NCBI GenBank assembly: GCA_023250495.1
Contig: JAHFAP010000075.1
Coordinates: 1-12,225 of the forward strand
Length of the DNA: 12,225 nt
Origin: Deltaproteobacteria bacterium
GTDB taxonomy: Bacteria; Desulfobacterota; Binatia; UBA9968
Direction: 5' to 3'
Below, one piece after another: positions 6,277-12,225 of the stretch. Within the stretch, counting starts at the first letter, position 1; every line of letters begins with the position of its first letter. The notes under the pieces were generated by a model, which was given only the letters and a program-made list of their open reading frames with translations, was not told where the DNA came from and searched no databases. Position numbers and translations under genes: made by a program.

Positions 6277-7653
6277 ATGAGCAAAGACCTGCAGAAATTT
6301 ATCGCCCTCGAAGAGGAGAAAAGGCCCGGGTCGGTGATCCGCGTCAAAGATCGGATCGACCCGAACCGGCATGAGACCATAGCCTATTTGAAGCACCTCG
6401 ATCTGCGCGGAGTGCAGAAGATGGTGCTTTTTGAAAACGTCTTGAGCCTTAACGGCGAGCCTTCGCCCTTCCCGCTCTTCTACAATCCCTGGGTGACGCG
6501 CCAGTTCTGCGCCGACTCGCTCGACATGGGAGAGCTTAAATCGAATATGGACTTGAGCCTTGAGGTCGCCAGGCTTGAACTGCAAAGGGGGGAGCTGGAG
6601 ACCGTTCCTTCGAGCAAGGCGCTCTGTAAAGAAGTGGTGCTCAAAGGCCCCAAGGCCGACTTGAGAAACCTTCCCATCCCCATGCACCAGAAGGACGACG
6701 TCGGCGCCTACCTTACCATGACCTGCATCATGAAGAGCATCAAGGGCGGATTTTATGACATCACCTTCACCAAGAACATGTACTACGCGCCGCAGCGGAT
6801 GAGCTTCTCCGCGCATGCCCACCATCACCTCGAAGCGATGACGGTGGAATACGAAAAGGAGAACCGGCGCGCACCGGTGATCGTCGTCCTGGGCCACCAC
6901 CCGGCTTTCTACCTCTCCAGTTGCTGCATGACCCCTTTCGGAAACAACGACTACGCCACCGCCTCGGCCTTTCTCCGGGAGCCGCTGCGGCTGACGCCGT
7001 CGGAGACGTGGGGCGAGGATTTTCTTGTTCCCGCGGATGCCGAGGTCATCATCGAAGGCGAGGTTCCTCCCCATGTCCGCGAATCGCAAAACCCCTTCGG
7101 CGAGATCCTGGGCTACTACCAGCTCGAGATGAAGATGCCGGTCATCGAGGTGACCGCGATCACGCACCGAAAGAAAGCGATCGTCGAGGACTTCTGGCCC
7201 GGCCAGATGGACCACTGGAACCTGGGCAGCGTCCCCAAAGAGGGCAGCGTCTACAACGTGATCAAAAAGAACGTGCCCGGCATCAAGGCGATCCACCTGC
7301 CGGCCTCGGGCTGCGGTCGTCTCATCTGTTACATATCGATCAAAAAAGAATTCATTAACGACCCCAACAAGGCCGCCATGCAGGCCTTTGTCGAGATGCC
7401 GAATCTCAAGCTGGCCGTGATCGTGGACGACGATGTCGATGTCTTCAACGAGCGGGAAGTGATGTGGGCGGTCAGCACCCGAACCCATTGGGATAAAGAC
7501 CTCGAGGTGATCCGCAACGTCCAGAGCTTCCGCGGCTGGCTCGGCGACGCCGTAGCCATCATCGACGCAACCAAACCCTTAAAGGGTGATTTCCCCAAGC
7601 GAAACGAGATTTCCCAGGAGGCGATGGAGCGGGTGAGCCGATTCTTCAAGTAG
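6277..7653 (+). CDS. UbiD-family (de)carboxylase with a divergent active site
   Basis: 458-aa UbiD-family protein. Family members use prenylated FMN, made by a UbiX-type partner, to remove or add CO2 on aromatic or alpha,beta-unsaturated acids. An AAAGGAGA site precedes the ATG. Family landmarks are DLRNLPIP at 128-135, PADAEVIIEGE at 252-262, NPFGEILGYY at 272-281, the WAVSTRTHWDKD block at 397-408 and IDAT at 429-432. Two sites look atypical against E. coli UbiD and fungal Fdc1 as I remember them. The usual E-G-P-[FY]-G-[ED] motif reads Q271-N-P-F-G-E276, so the first catalytic Glu appears as Gln, although Glu269 is close by. The usual N-x-G-x-Y-R segment is replaced by KNMYYAPQR, followed by a His cluster HAHHH at 180-184. 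No ubiX is seen in the window. Membership of the family is firm; activity and substrate are not. Confidence 0.9.
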   Translation: MSKDLQKFIALEEEKRPGSVIRVKDRIDPNRHETIAYLKHLDLRGVQKMVLFENVLSLNGEPSPFPLFYNPWVTRQFCADSLDMGELKSNMDLSLEVARLELQRGELETVPSSKALCKEVVLKGPKADLRNLPIPMHQKDDVGAYLTMTCIMKSIKGGFYDITFTKNMYYAPQRMSFSAHAHHHLEAMTVEYEKENRRAPVIVVLGHHPAFYLSSCCMTPFGNNDYATASAFLREPLRLTPSETWGEDFLVPADAEVIIEGEVPPHVRESQNPFGEILGYYQLEMKMPVIEVTAITHRKKAIVEDFWPGQMDHWNLGSVPKEGSVYNVIKKNVPGIKAIHLPASGCGRLICYISIKKEFINDPNKAAMQAFVEMPNLKLAVIVDDDVDVFNEREVMWAVSTRTHWDKDLEVIRNVQSFRGWLGDAVAIIDATKPLKGDFPKRNEISQEAMERVSRFFK

Positions 7654-7662
7654 GGAGGGAAG

Positions 7663-7755
7663 ATGGAAAAGTGGGCGTCTATCTTCTGGATTCTCGGAAT
7701 CAGCATCGATTTCCTCGATCAACCAGGAAGGGAAGCGAGATGGACAAAGGTCTGA
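7663..7755 (+). CDS. Possible 30-codon leader ORF overlapping the purC start
   Basis: A strong GGGAGGGA site (7653-7660) right after the UbiD stop precedes an ATG that opens 30 codons, starting MEKWASIFWILGISIDFL and ending at TGA 7753-7755. This frame overlaps the first codons of purC by 16 bases in another frame. Ribosomes finishing it would stop just past the purC ATG, which could couple their translation. It may equally be a decayed or chance frame. No family is recognised. Confidence 0.25.
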   Translation: MEKWASIFWILGISIDFLDQPGREARWTKV

Positions 7756-8618
7756 TCTCAGGATTGAAGTTTTTCAGGCGGGGGAAGGTGCGGGATATCT
7801 ATGATCTGGGCGATCAACTGCTGATGGTCGCCTCGGACCGCATCTCCTGCTTCGATGTGGTCCTGCCGACCGAGGTCCCGGACAAGGGAAAGATTCTGAC
7901 CTCCCTCTCCCTCTACTGGTTCCGAGCCATGGAAGATTTAGCGCGCCATCATCTGGTGAGCACGGATGTTTCCCAATTCCCTTCCGTCTGCCGCCCCTAC
8001 AGGGACCGGCTGGAAGGCCGCAGCATGCTGGTTCGAAAGGCGACGCCCGCGCCGGCGGAGTGCATCGTGCGAGGCTATCTTTTCGGCTCGGCCTGGAAGG
8101 AGTATTGCGAGCACGGCCGAGTCTGCGGCATCCCGCTCCCACGCGGTTTGGTTGAGGCCTCCCGGTTGGAAGAGCCGGTCTTCACGCCGTCAACGAAGGC
8201 GCCTGTTGGTAAACATGACGTGAACATCACCTTTTCGAAGATGGCGGATATGGTCGGAAAGCAGCGGGCCGAGAAGATGCGCGACCTGAGCGTCGCGATC
8301 TATCTCCGCGCGCGCGCGATGGCCGAGGCCAGAGGCATCATCATCGCGGATACGAAGCTGGAGTTCGGCATCATGGACGGCGAGGTGATTGTCATTGATG
8401 AGCTGCTGACGCCGGACTCATCACGCTTCTGGCCCATGGAGGGGTTCCGCCCCGGGAAATCGCCGGAGAGCTTCGACAAACAGTACGTCCGCGACTACCT
8501 GTTGAGCATCCACTGGGACATGAAACCTCCGGCTCCCGAGTTGCCGCGTGATGTCGTGAAAAAGACCCAAGAGAAGTACGCCGAGGCCCTGCGCCGGCTG
8601 ACAACGACTTTAGGATGA
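7740..8618 (+). CDS. purC: SAICAR synthase (phosphoribosylaminoimidazole-succinocarboxamide synthase)
   Basis: 292-aa enzyme of de novo purine synthesis that joins CAIR and aspartate, with ATP, to form SAICAR in the cytoplasm. Diagnostic segments are GKVRDIYDLGDQLLMVASDR (15-34, the glycine-rich ATP site), ECIVRGYLFGSAWKEY (107-122), GKHDVNITF (157-165), ADTKLEFG (203-210), DELLTPDSSRFWP (220-232) and SFDKQYVRDYL (244-254). The length fits the longer (about 290-300 aa) bacterial form. The ATG at 7740 follows AGGAAGGGAAGCGAG; a GTG or ATG further up would add residues that do not fit the family. No other purine gene is in the window. It sits 86 bases after the UbiD gene and 18 bases before malate synthase, so it probably shares their transcript by position. 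Confidence 0.95.
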   Translation: MDKGLISGLKFFRRGKVRDIYDLGDQLLMVASDRISCFDVVLPTEVPDKGKILTSLSLYWFRAMEDLARHHLVSTDVSQFPSVCRPYRDRLEGRSMLVRKATPAPAECIVRGYLFGSAWKEYCEHGRVCGIPLPRGLVEASRLEEPVFTPSTKAPVGKHDVNITFSKMADMVGKQRAEKMRDLSVAIYLRARAMAEARGIIIADTKLEFGIMDGEVIVIDELLTPDSSRFWPMEGFRPGKSPESFDKQYVRDYLLSIHWDMKPPAPELPRDVVKKTQEKYAEALRRLTTTLG

Positions 8619-8636
8619 GGTCTTGAAGGAAAAACA

Positions 8637-10820
8637 ATGGCAAATACAGTTTCTATCGGTGGACTGAAAGTTGAAGAATCGCTGTACCGTGTAATACGCG
8701 ATGAGATCGCGCCCGGCACGGGCGTCGAGGCCGATGAATTTTGGGCGGCCCTTGGCCGGATTGTCAAAGATTTAGCCCCTAAGAATCGAAGGCTCCTCGA
8801 AAAACGAGATCTCCTGCAGCGGAAGATTGACGCGTGGTGTTCGACAAGAAAGCATCGGCCCATCAACAAGGAGGAATACAAGGCATTTCTAACGGAGATA
8901 GGCTACCTCGTTCCCGAAGGGAAAGATTTTCAGGCGATGCCGGCAAATGTGGACCTCGAAATCACCGAACTCTCCGGGTCCCAATTGGTGGTCCCGCTCG
9001 ATAACGCGCGTTACGCGCTCAATGCGGCCAACGCACGCTGGGGCAGTCTGTATGACGCCCTCTATGGCACCAACGTGATTCCGGAAACAGACCGGGCGGA
9101 AAAGGGAGAAACCTACAATCCTGTGCGCGGCGCAAAGGTCATCGCCGCAACGGAGGCGTTCTTGGATGATGTGATCGGCCTTGAACGGGGTAAGTTTTCC
9201 GATGTCACGCAATTTTCTCTCAAAGCTATCGGCGGGAGAAAACAACTGGTCGCGGCGCTTGGGGATGGGAGCGAAGTCGGGCTGGCGGATCCGAGCAAAT
9301 TTGTTGGCTATAAGGACAGCGGGCCTGAGTTAAAAAACATTCTACTTAGAAATAATGGATTGCACGTCGAGATCCAGATCGATCGAGACCACCCGATTGG
9401 CAAGGCGCATCCGGCAGGGGTGAAAGACGTGGTCTTGGAAGCCGCCGTGACGACCATTCAGGATTGCGAAGATTCCGTCGCCGCCGTCGATGCCGCTGAT
9501 AAGGCAACGATCTACAGTAACTGGAACAGCATCATGAAGGGGACGCTGGAAGCAACCTTTGAAAAGAACGGCCGGATGATGGTCCGAAGACTGAATCCGG
9601 ATCCGACCTTCACGGCCCCCGATGGGAAAACCCTCACGCTACCGGGGAGAAGCCTGCTGCTTGTCCGCAATGTCGGGATCCATATGTATACCGATGCCGT
9701 GACCACAGCCGATGGGCAAGCAATCCCGGAAGGGTTCCTTGACGCCATGGTTACAGCGTCGGCCGCCCTGCACGACATCAATGGGAATGGAAAATATAGG
9801 AACAGCAGAACCGGTAGCATCTACATCGTAAAACCCAAACTGCATAGTTCGGAAGAGGTGGCGGCGACGGTTGAATTATTTGCCAGGGTCGAGGAGGCGC
9901 TCGGTCTCCAAAAGAACACGCTCAAAATCGGCATCATGGATGAGGAGCGGCGCCTCACCGTGAATCTGAAGGAGTCCATACGTCAGGCGAAAGAGAGAGT
10001 TATTTTTATTAATACGGGCTTCCTTGACCGGACGGGCGATGAGATTCACACCAGCATGGAATTGGGCCCGATGTTGCCCAAGGGAGAAATCAAAAACCAG
10101 CCGTGGATCAGGGCCTATGAAGACTGGAACGTGGATATCGGCATCGAGACCGGACTGCCTGGCAAAGCCCAGATCGGCAAAGGGATGTGGGCGATGCCCG
10201 ACGCGATGCGAGAGATGGTCGAAACGAAGATAGCGCATCCCCAAGCCGGCGCCACCACGGCGTGGGTCCCATCACCGACGGCCGCCACGCTTCACGCCAT
10301 GCACTATCATCGGGTAAACGTGGCAGCCAGGCAGGCGGCGCTGGCAAGCAGAGGCCGCGCCAGTCTCGATGACATCCTGACGCCGCCGCTGTTAGATCGG
10401 GAGTTGAAGCCGGAGGAAATCCAACGAGAGCTGGATAACAATGCTCAGGGGATTTTGGGCTATGTGGTGCGCTGGGTGGACCAAGGGATCGGCTGTTCCA
10501 AGGTCCCGGACATCCATGACGTCGCATTGATGGAAGACCGGGCCACCTTGCGCATATCGAGCCAACATATCGCCAACTGGCTGCGCCACGGGATCGTGAC
10601 CGAGACGCAGGTCAGAGAGACTTTTCAGAGAATGGCCAGAATCGTCGACAAGCAAAATGCGCACGACCCGAACTACCGAAACATGGCGCCGGACTTTGAC
10701 AAGAGCATCGCCTTTCAAGCAGCGCTCGATCTCGTGTTTAAGGGAAGAACGGCAGCGAACGGCTATACCGAGCCGGTGCTTCACGCCCACCGGAGAGAAG
10801 TCAAAAATGCCCGTCTGTAA
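8637..10820 (+). CDS. glcB: Malate synthase G
   Basis: 727-aa single-chain malate synthase of the G type, condensing glyoxylate and acetyl-CoA to malate in the cytoplasm. The length equals the usual 720-730 aa. A GAAGGA site lies seven bases before the ATG. Conserved blocks include TTIQDCEDSVAAVDAADK (the region around 282-299), the FINTGFLDRTGDEIHTSME block (about 455-473), KGMWAMPDAM (about 516-525) and MEDRATLRISSQHIANWL, whose Asp634 matches the catalytic base Asp631 of the E. coli enzyme. No isocitrate lyase is present here, so its glyoxylate may come from glycolate oxidation or from C2 units released by neighbouring enzymes. It is the last gene of the + strand run and converges on the toxin remnant. 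Confidence 0.97.
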   Translation: MANTVSIGGLKVEESLYRVIRDEIAPGTGVEADEFWAALGRIVKDLAPKNRRLLEKRDLLQRKIDAWCSTRKHRPINKEEYKAFLTEIGYLVPEGKDFQAMPANVDLEITELSGSQLVVPLDNARYALNAANARWGSLYDALYGTNVIPETDRAEKGETYNPVRGAKVIAATEAFLDDVIGLERGKFSDVTQFSLKAIGGRKQLVAALGDGSEVGLADPSKFVGYKDSGPELKNILLRNNGLHVEIQIDRDHPIGKAHPAGVKDVVLEAAVTTIQDCEDSVAAVDAADKATIYSNWNSIMKGTLEATFEKNGRMMVRRLNPDPTFTAPDGKTLTLPGRSLLLVRNVGIHMYTDAVTTADGQAIPEGFLDAMVTASAALHDINGNGKYRNSRTGSIYIVKPKLHSSEEVAATVELFARVEEALGLQKNTLKIGIMDEERRLTVNLKESIRQAKERVIFINTGFLDRTGDEIHTSMELGPMLPKGEIKNQPWIRAYEDWNVDIGIETGLPGKAQIGKGMWAMPDAMREMVETKIAHPQAGATTAWVPSPTAATLHAMHYHRVNVAARQAALASRGRASLDDILTPPLLDRELKPEEIQRELDNNAQGILGYVVRWVDQGIGCSKVPDIHDVALMEDRATLRISSQHIANWLRHGIVTETQVRETFQRMARIVDKQNAHDPNYRNMAPDFDKSIAFQAALDLVFKGRTAANGYTEPVLHAHRREVKNARL

Positions 10821-10870
10821 ACCCGGAGCAGATCGTGACTGATCTCACCCCTTCGGCGCCGCTTTGAGCA

Positions 10871-10894
10871 CCTGAGCGAGCTATTACGCTCGGG
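10871..10894. terminator. Possible hairpin between convergent genes
   Basis: CCTGAGCG (10871-10878) can pair with CGCTCGGG (10887-10894) through eight base pairs, one of them G-T, around the loop AGCTATTA. It lies 50 bases after the malate synthase stop and covers the stop codon of the - strand toxin remnant. No T-run follows in either direction, so terminator function is only a guess from position. Confidence 0.3.
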
Positions 10895-10976
10895 CCTGCC
10901 AGGATGATGGATCTCGATGAAGATGAACAACCGCGAAAACCACAATGTCGGAGCCTTCGATGCGGTAGGTCACAGA
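10884..10976 (-). pseudogene. C-terminal remnant of a RelE/ParE-family toxin
   Basis: Directly after the antitoxin stop, another - strand frame reads SVTYRIEGSDIVVF then AVVHLHRDPSSWQARA and ends at TAA (10884-10886). The pattern [YF]R[IV]EG, a run of hydrophobic strand residues, H-x-x-R-x-P and W is the usual end of RelE/ParE-type ribosome-linked or gyrase-linked toxins paired with this antitoxin family. Only about 30 of roughly 95-100 residues remain. The N-terminal two-thirds are missing and the frame enters straight from antitoxin sequence. A deletion of roughly 200 bases between the end of the antitoxin gene and the middle of the toxin gene would explain this. The product should be inactive. 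Confidence 0.75.
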
Positions 10977-11194
10977 TCGCCGAGGATGTCTTTTTTCACT
11001 TTCTCCCAGGCTTCGACGTCTTTGGGACTCTGCTCATGCTGCTGAATACGCTCATCGAGAAGACGGCGCTGGGATTCAGTGAGAGGCAGACGGGCGGCCT
11101 CTGCGGCGATCTCCTCCCAAAGCCCCTCAACCAAACGAATCTTCTCGCTCGGCGATAGCTTACGGAAGGTCTCGATTATGGGACGTGTATCCAT
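10970..11194 (-). CDS. Addiction-module antitoxin (TIGR02574 / Unstab_antitox type)
   Basis: 74-aa small acidic and helical protein of the putative addiction-module component family, whose members neutralise a RelE/ParE-type toxin encoded just downstream. The family pattern is clear: LSPSEKIRLVEGLWEEIA at 13-30, LPLTESQRRLLDERI at 36-50, and the closing SPKDVEAWEKVKKDI at 56-70. The usual W-x-x-V near the end is kept. It reads toward malate synthase, and only a fragment of its toxin follows, overlapping its last two codons. It is therefore an orphan that may still bind related toxins elsewhere in the cell. The ribosome-binding site is weak. Confidence 0.85.
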   Translation of the reverse strand: MDTRPIIETFRKLSPSEKIRLVEGLWEEIAAEAARLPLTESQRRLLDERIQQHEQSPKDVEAWEKVKKDILGDL

Positions 11195-11269
11195 GAAGCA
11201 GAGATTACTCTAGGCCGGCAGAAAAGTCTAGCCTCAGGAGTGATTCCGGTCACGAACCCGGCGCTTCTT

Positions 11270-11409
11270 CTACAGACCCGTAAGCACCTCAGCGAGCCTC
11301 TTCCCTATCCTCGGGGAATAAAATCCGAGGACACAGCCTACAGCCGCACCGACCAGCGCGCCAGGGAGAATGTTTTGGATGGAGAGTAGTGTCTCGACGC
11401 CATTTAAGA
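11270..11409 (-). pseudogene. Possible remnant of a small glycine-rich membrane protein
   Basis: Just downstream of the DUF3859-like gene on the - strand, a frame reads NILPGALVGAAVGCVLGFYS then PRIGKRLAEVLTGL and stops at TAG (11270-11272). One glycine/alanine-rich hydrophobic segment followed by a basic amphipathic end looks like a real membrane-protein C-terminus. The frame opens inside the DUF3859-like gene and has no ATG, GTG or TTG start, so it is probably a truncated gene or chance. Outside this, 11195-11403 shows only a 6-bp inverted repeat (CCTCGG at 11309, CCGAGG at 11325). Confidence 0.2.
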
Positions 11410-11913
11410 TCCCGGTCTGACGACCACAAACGATTTCTCCGCAAGCTTCTTCTCACCGTCCCACAACTGCCAAACCCAAACACCGGGCACCAATTCCCAC
11501 TCGTAAGAAAAGAGAAACTCGTCTACCACGGGTTTGCCCACGGGGACTGTTATAACTACTTCGTCGTGCAACCCCGTTGTGCCCGTTTTAGGATTGGTAA
11601 GCCCCGGTGAGGGATAACGAGTAATTGACCGTAACCGTACGGTGGACCGACCCGGTGCCTCGACAACGAATGAAACGCCGAAAGCCGTGCCCAAGGTGAG
11701 AGGGATGCGATCCGTCTGTTGCAGGAATACTTTACGTGAAGCCGTATAAACGGAACCGGAGGTTTGGTCGGCACGTTGTGTGTGCTCTACGCCCTCGAGG
11801 CGGTAGAGACCAAAGGACTCGATGCGTACGGTTATGTCCGCCCCCAATGCAGTTGAGGCAAGCAAAAGTCCAGAACAAAGCCCGTACAGCAGATTGAGAA
11901 AAGGTCGTGGCAT
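11404..11913 (-). CDS. Secreted DUF3859-like protein
   Basis: 169-aa exported protein of unknown function. An Ala/Leu-rich signal peptide covers 1-25, with likely cleavage after TALGA. The mature part is probably all-beta: residues 26-38 read DITVRIESFGLYR. The block ITRYPSPGLTNPKTG (97-111), followed by YEWELVPGVWVWQLW (137-151) and KLAEKSFVV (156-164), matches what I know of DUF3859 proteins, which share the PPGLTNPKTG, WELVPG and KLAEKSF signatures. The ATG at 11913 is chosen because GGAAGGAG (11921-11928 on the - strand) sits seven bases upstream; a start at 11943 would put ten non-signal-like residues in front. The upstream frame's TGA ends one base before this ATG, implying translational coupling. 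Role unknown, possibly in the periplasm or at the envelope. Confidence 0.8.
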   Translation of the reverse strand: MPRPFLNLLYGLCSGLLLASTALGADITVRIESFGLYRLEGVEHTQRADQTSGSVYTASRKVFLQQTDRIPLTLGTAFGVSFVVEAPGRSTVRLRSITRYPSPGLTNPKTGTTGLHDEVVITVPVGKPVVDEFLFSYEWELVPGVWVWQLWDGEKKLAEKSFVVVRPGS

Positions 11914-11914
11914 C

Positions 11915-12177
11915 TCAAGACTCCTTCCTTGCGATCCAACCACTAAGTATCCTGCGGAACCGCTCGCAGTCTATCACGCCAAGCTCTTTCAGGGCTGGCA
12001 GACCAGATTCAGCAGCAATATCCGCCGCCCAATTTAGCTTGTCAAGGTTTTCTCGCTCTTGAATGCGCTGCCAAATTCGCAGTCTATCCAGATATCGGCC
12101 CGCTGCATATCAGCCAACAAGATGCTGAAATACGGATCTCGATGAAGCTTGGCCGAGGATTTTGGTGCGGGACTAGG
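11915..12177 (-). pseudogene. Frame-disrupted gene upstream of the DUF3859-like gene
   Basis: On the - strand a frame of 64 codons after an in-frame stop (12110-12112) reads YAAGRYLDRLRIWQRIQERE, continues DKLNWAADIAAESGLPALKE and ends FRRILSGWIARKES at TGA (11915-11917). Its composition is that of a normal helical protein, but it has no early start codon. The frame next to it, open from 12177, reads SSAKLHRDPYFSILLADMQR up to the same point. Joining them with a single base change near 12100 gives ADMQRA-GRYLDRL, a smooth helix. I infer one frameshifted gene of at least 85 codons, decayed or misread at one base. The last codons contain the DUF3859-like gene's ribosome-binding site. No family is recognised. 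Positions 12178-12225 show nothing I can name. Confidence 0.4.
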
Positions 12178-12225
12178 TCAGCAGGCGGTCAATACCCGAC
12201 CACCTCCCACAGATCACTCTTTGGC

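Noticed and set aside
6247..7488. Long - strand open frame of 413 codons opposite the UbiD gene
   Set aside because: Its translation is rich in His, Asp, Val and Gly without any family pattern, as expected from the antisense of a codon-biased gene; the + frame is a clear UbiD-family protein.
11309..11330. CCTCGG/CCGAGG inverted repeat as a terminator
   Set aside because: Six base pairs with a ten-base loop and no T-run in either direction is too weak.
10909..12147. Exact 14-bp match GGATCTCGATGAAG at 10909 and 12134
   Set aside because: One such match is expected by chance in a window of this size, and the two sites sit in unrelated frames apart from the shared LHRDP translation.

Overview
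This is 12.2 kb of moderately GC-rich, gene-dense bacterial DNA. The ribosome-binding sites are purine-rich, intergenic gaps are short, and no introns, tRNAs, rRNAs, CRISPR arrays or complete insertion sequences are visible. A two-subunit transketolase, a UbiD-family decarboxylase, an adenylate cyclase of a type common in multi-sensor environmental bacteria, and an addiction-module remnant together suggest an uncultured soil, sediment or groundwater lineage. Desulfobacterota, Methylomirabilota, Rokubacteria or Binatota-like groups would fit, but this is inference and no marker gene settles it.

Layout. Positions 1-285 hold an open frame cut by the window edge that I do not recognise. A class III nucleotide cyclase (286-1059) and a secreted protein with an internal duplication (1129-1866) follow, both on +. 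From 1957 to 10820 there is an unbroken + strand run: SDR oxidoreductase, transketolase N subunit, transketolase C subunit, aldehyde dehydrogenase, UbiD-family decarboxylase, PurC and malate synthase G. Convergent to this, on the - strand, are the remnant of a RelE/ParE-type toxin (10884-10976), its antitoxin (10970-11194), a possible membrane-protein remnant (11270-11409), a secreted DUF3859-like protein (11404-11913), and a frame-disrupted gene (11915-12177) whose stop lies one base before the DUF3859 start.

How the genes may work together. The SDR, the two transketolase subunits, the aldehyde dehydrogenase and the UbiD protein look like a catabolic or modification module. The transketolase would move a C2 unit, the SDR and aldehyde dehydrogenase would handle carbonyl/alcohol and aldehyde/acid steps, and UbiD would remove or add CO2. 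Malate synthase G could take up glyoxylate if the C2 unit is released as glycolaldehyde and oxidised. PurC is a housekeeping purine gene inserted in the run. By eye, both the transketolase C subunit (a conserved active-site His appears as Gln) and the UbiD protein (the first catalytic Glu appears as Gln) depart from the family patterns. The module may therefore act on unusual substrates; this is the most interesting part of the window, although nothing here proves a new system.
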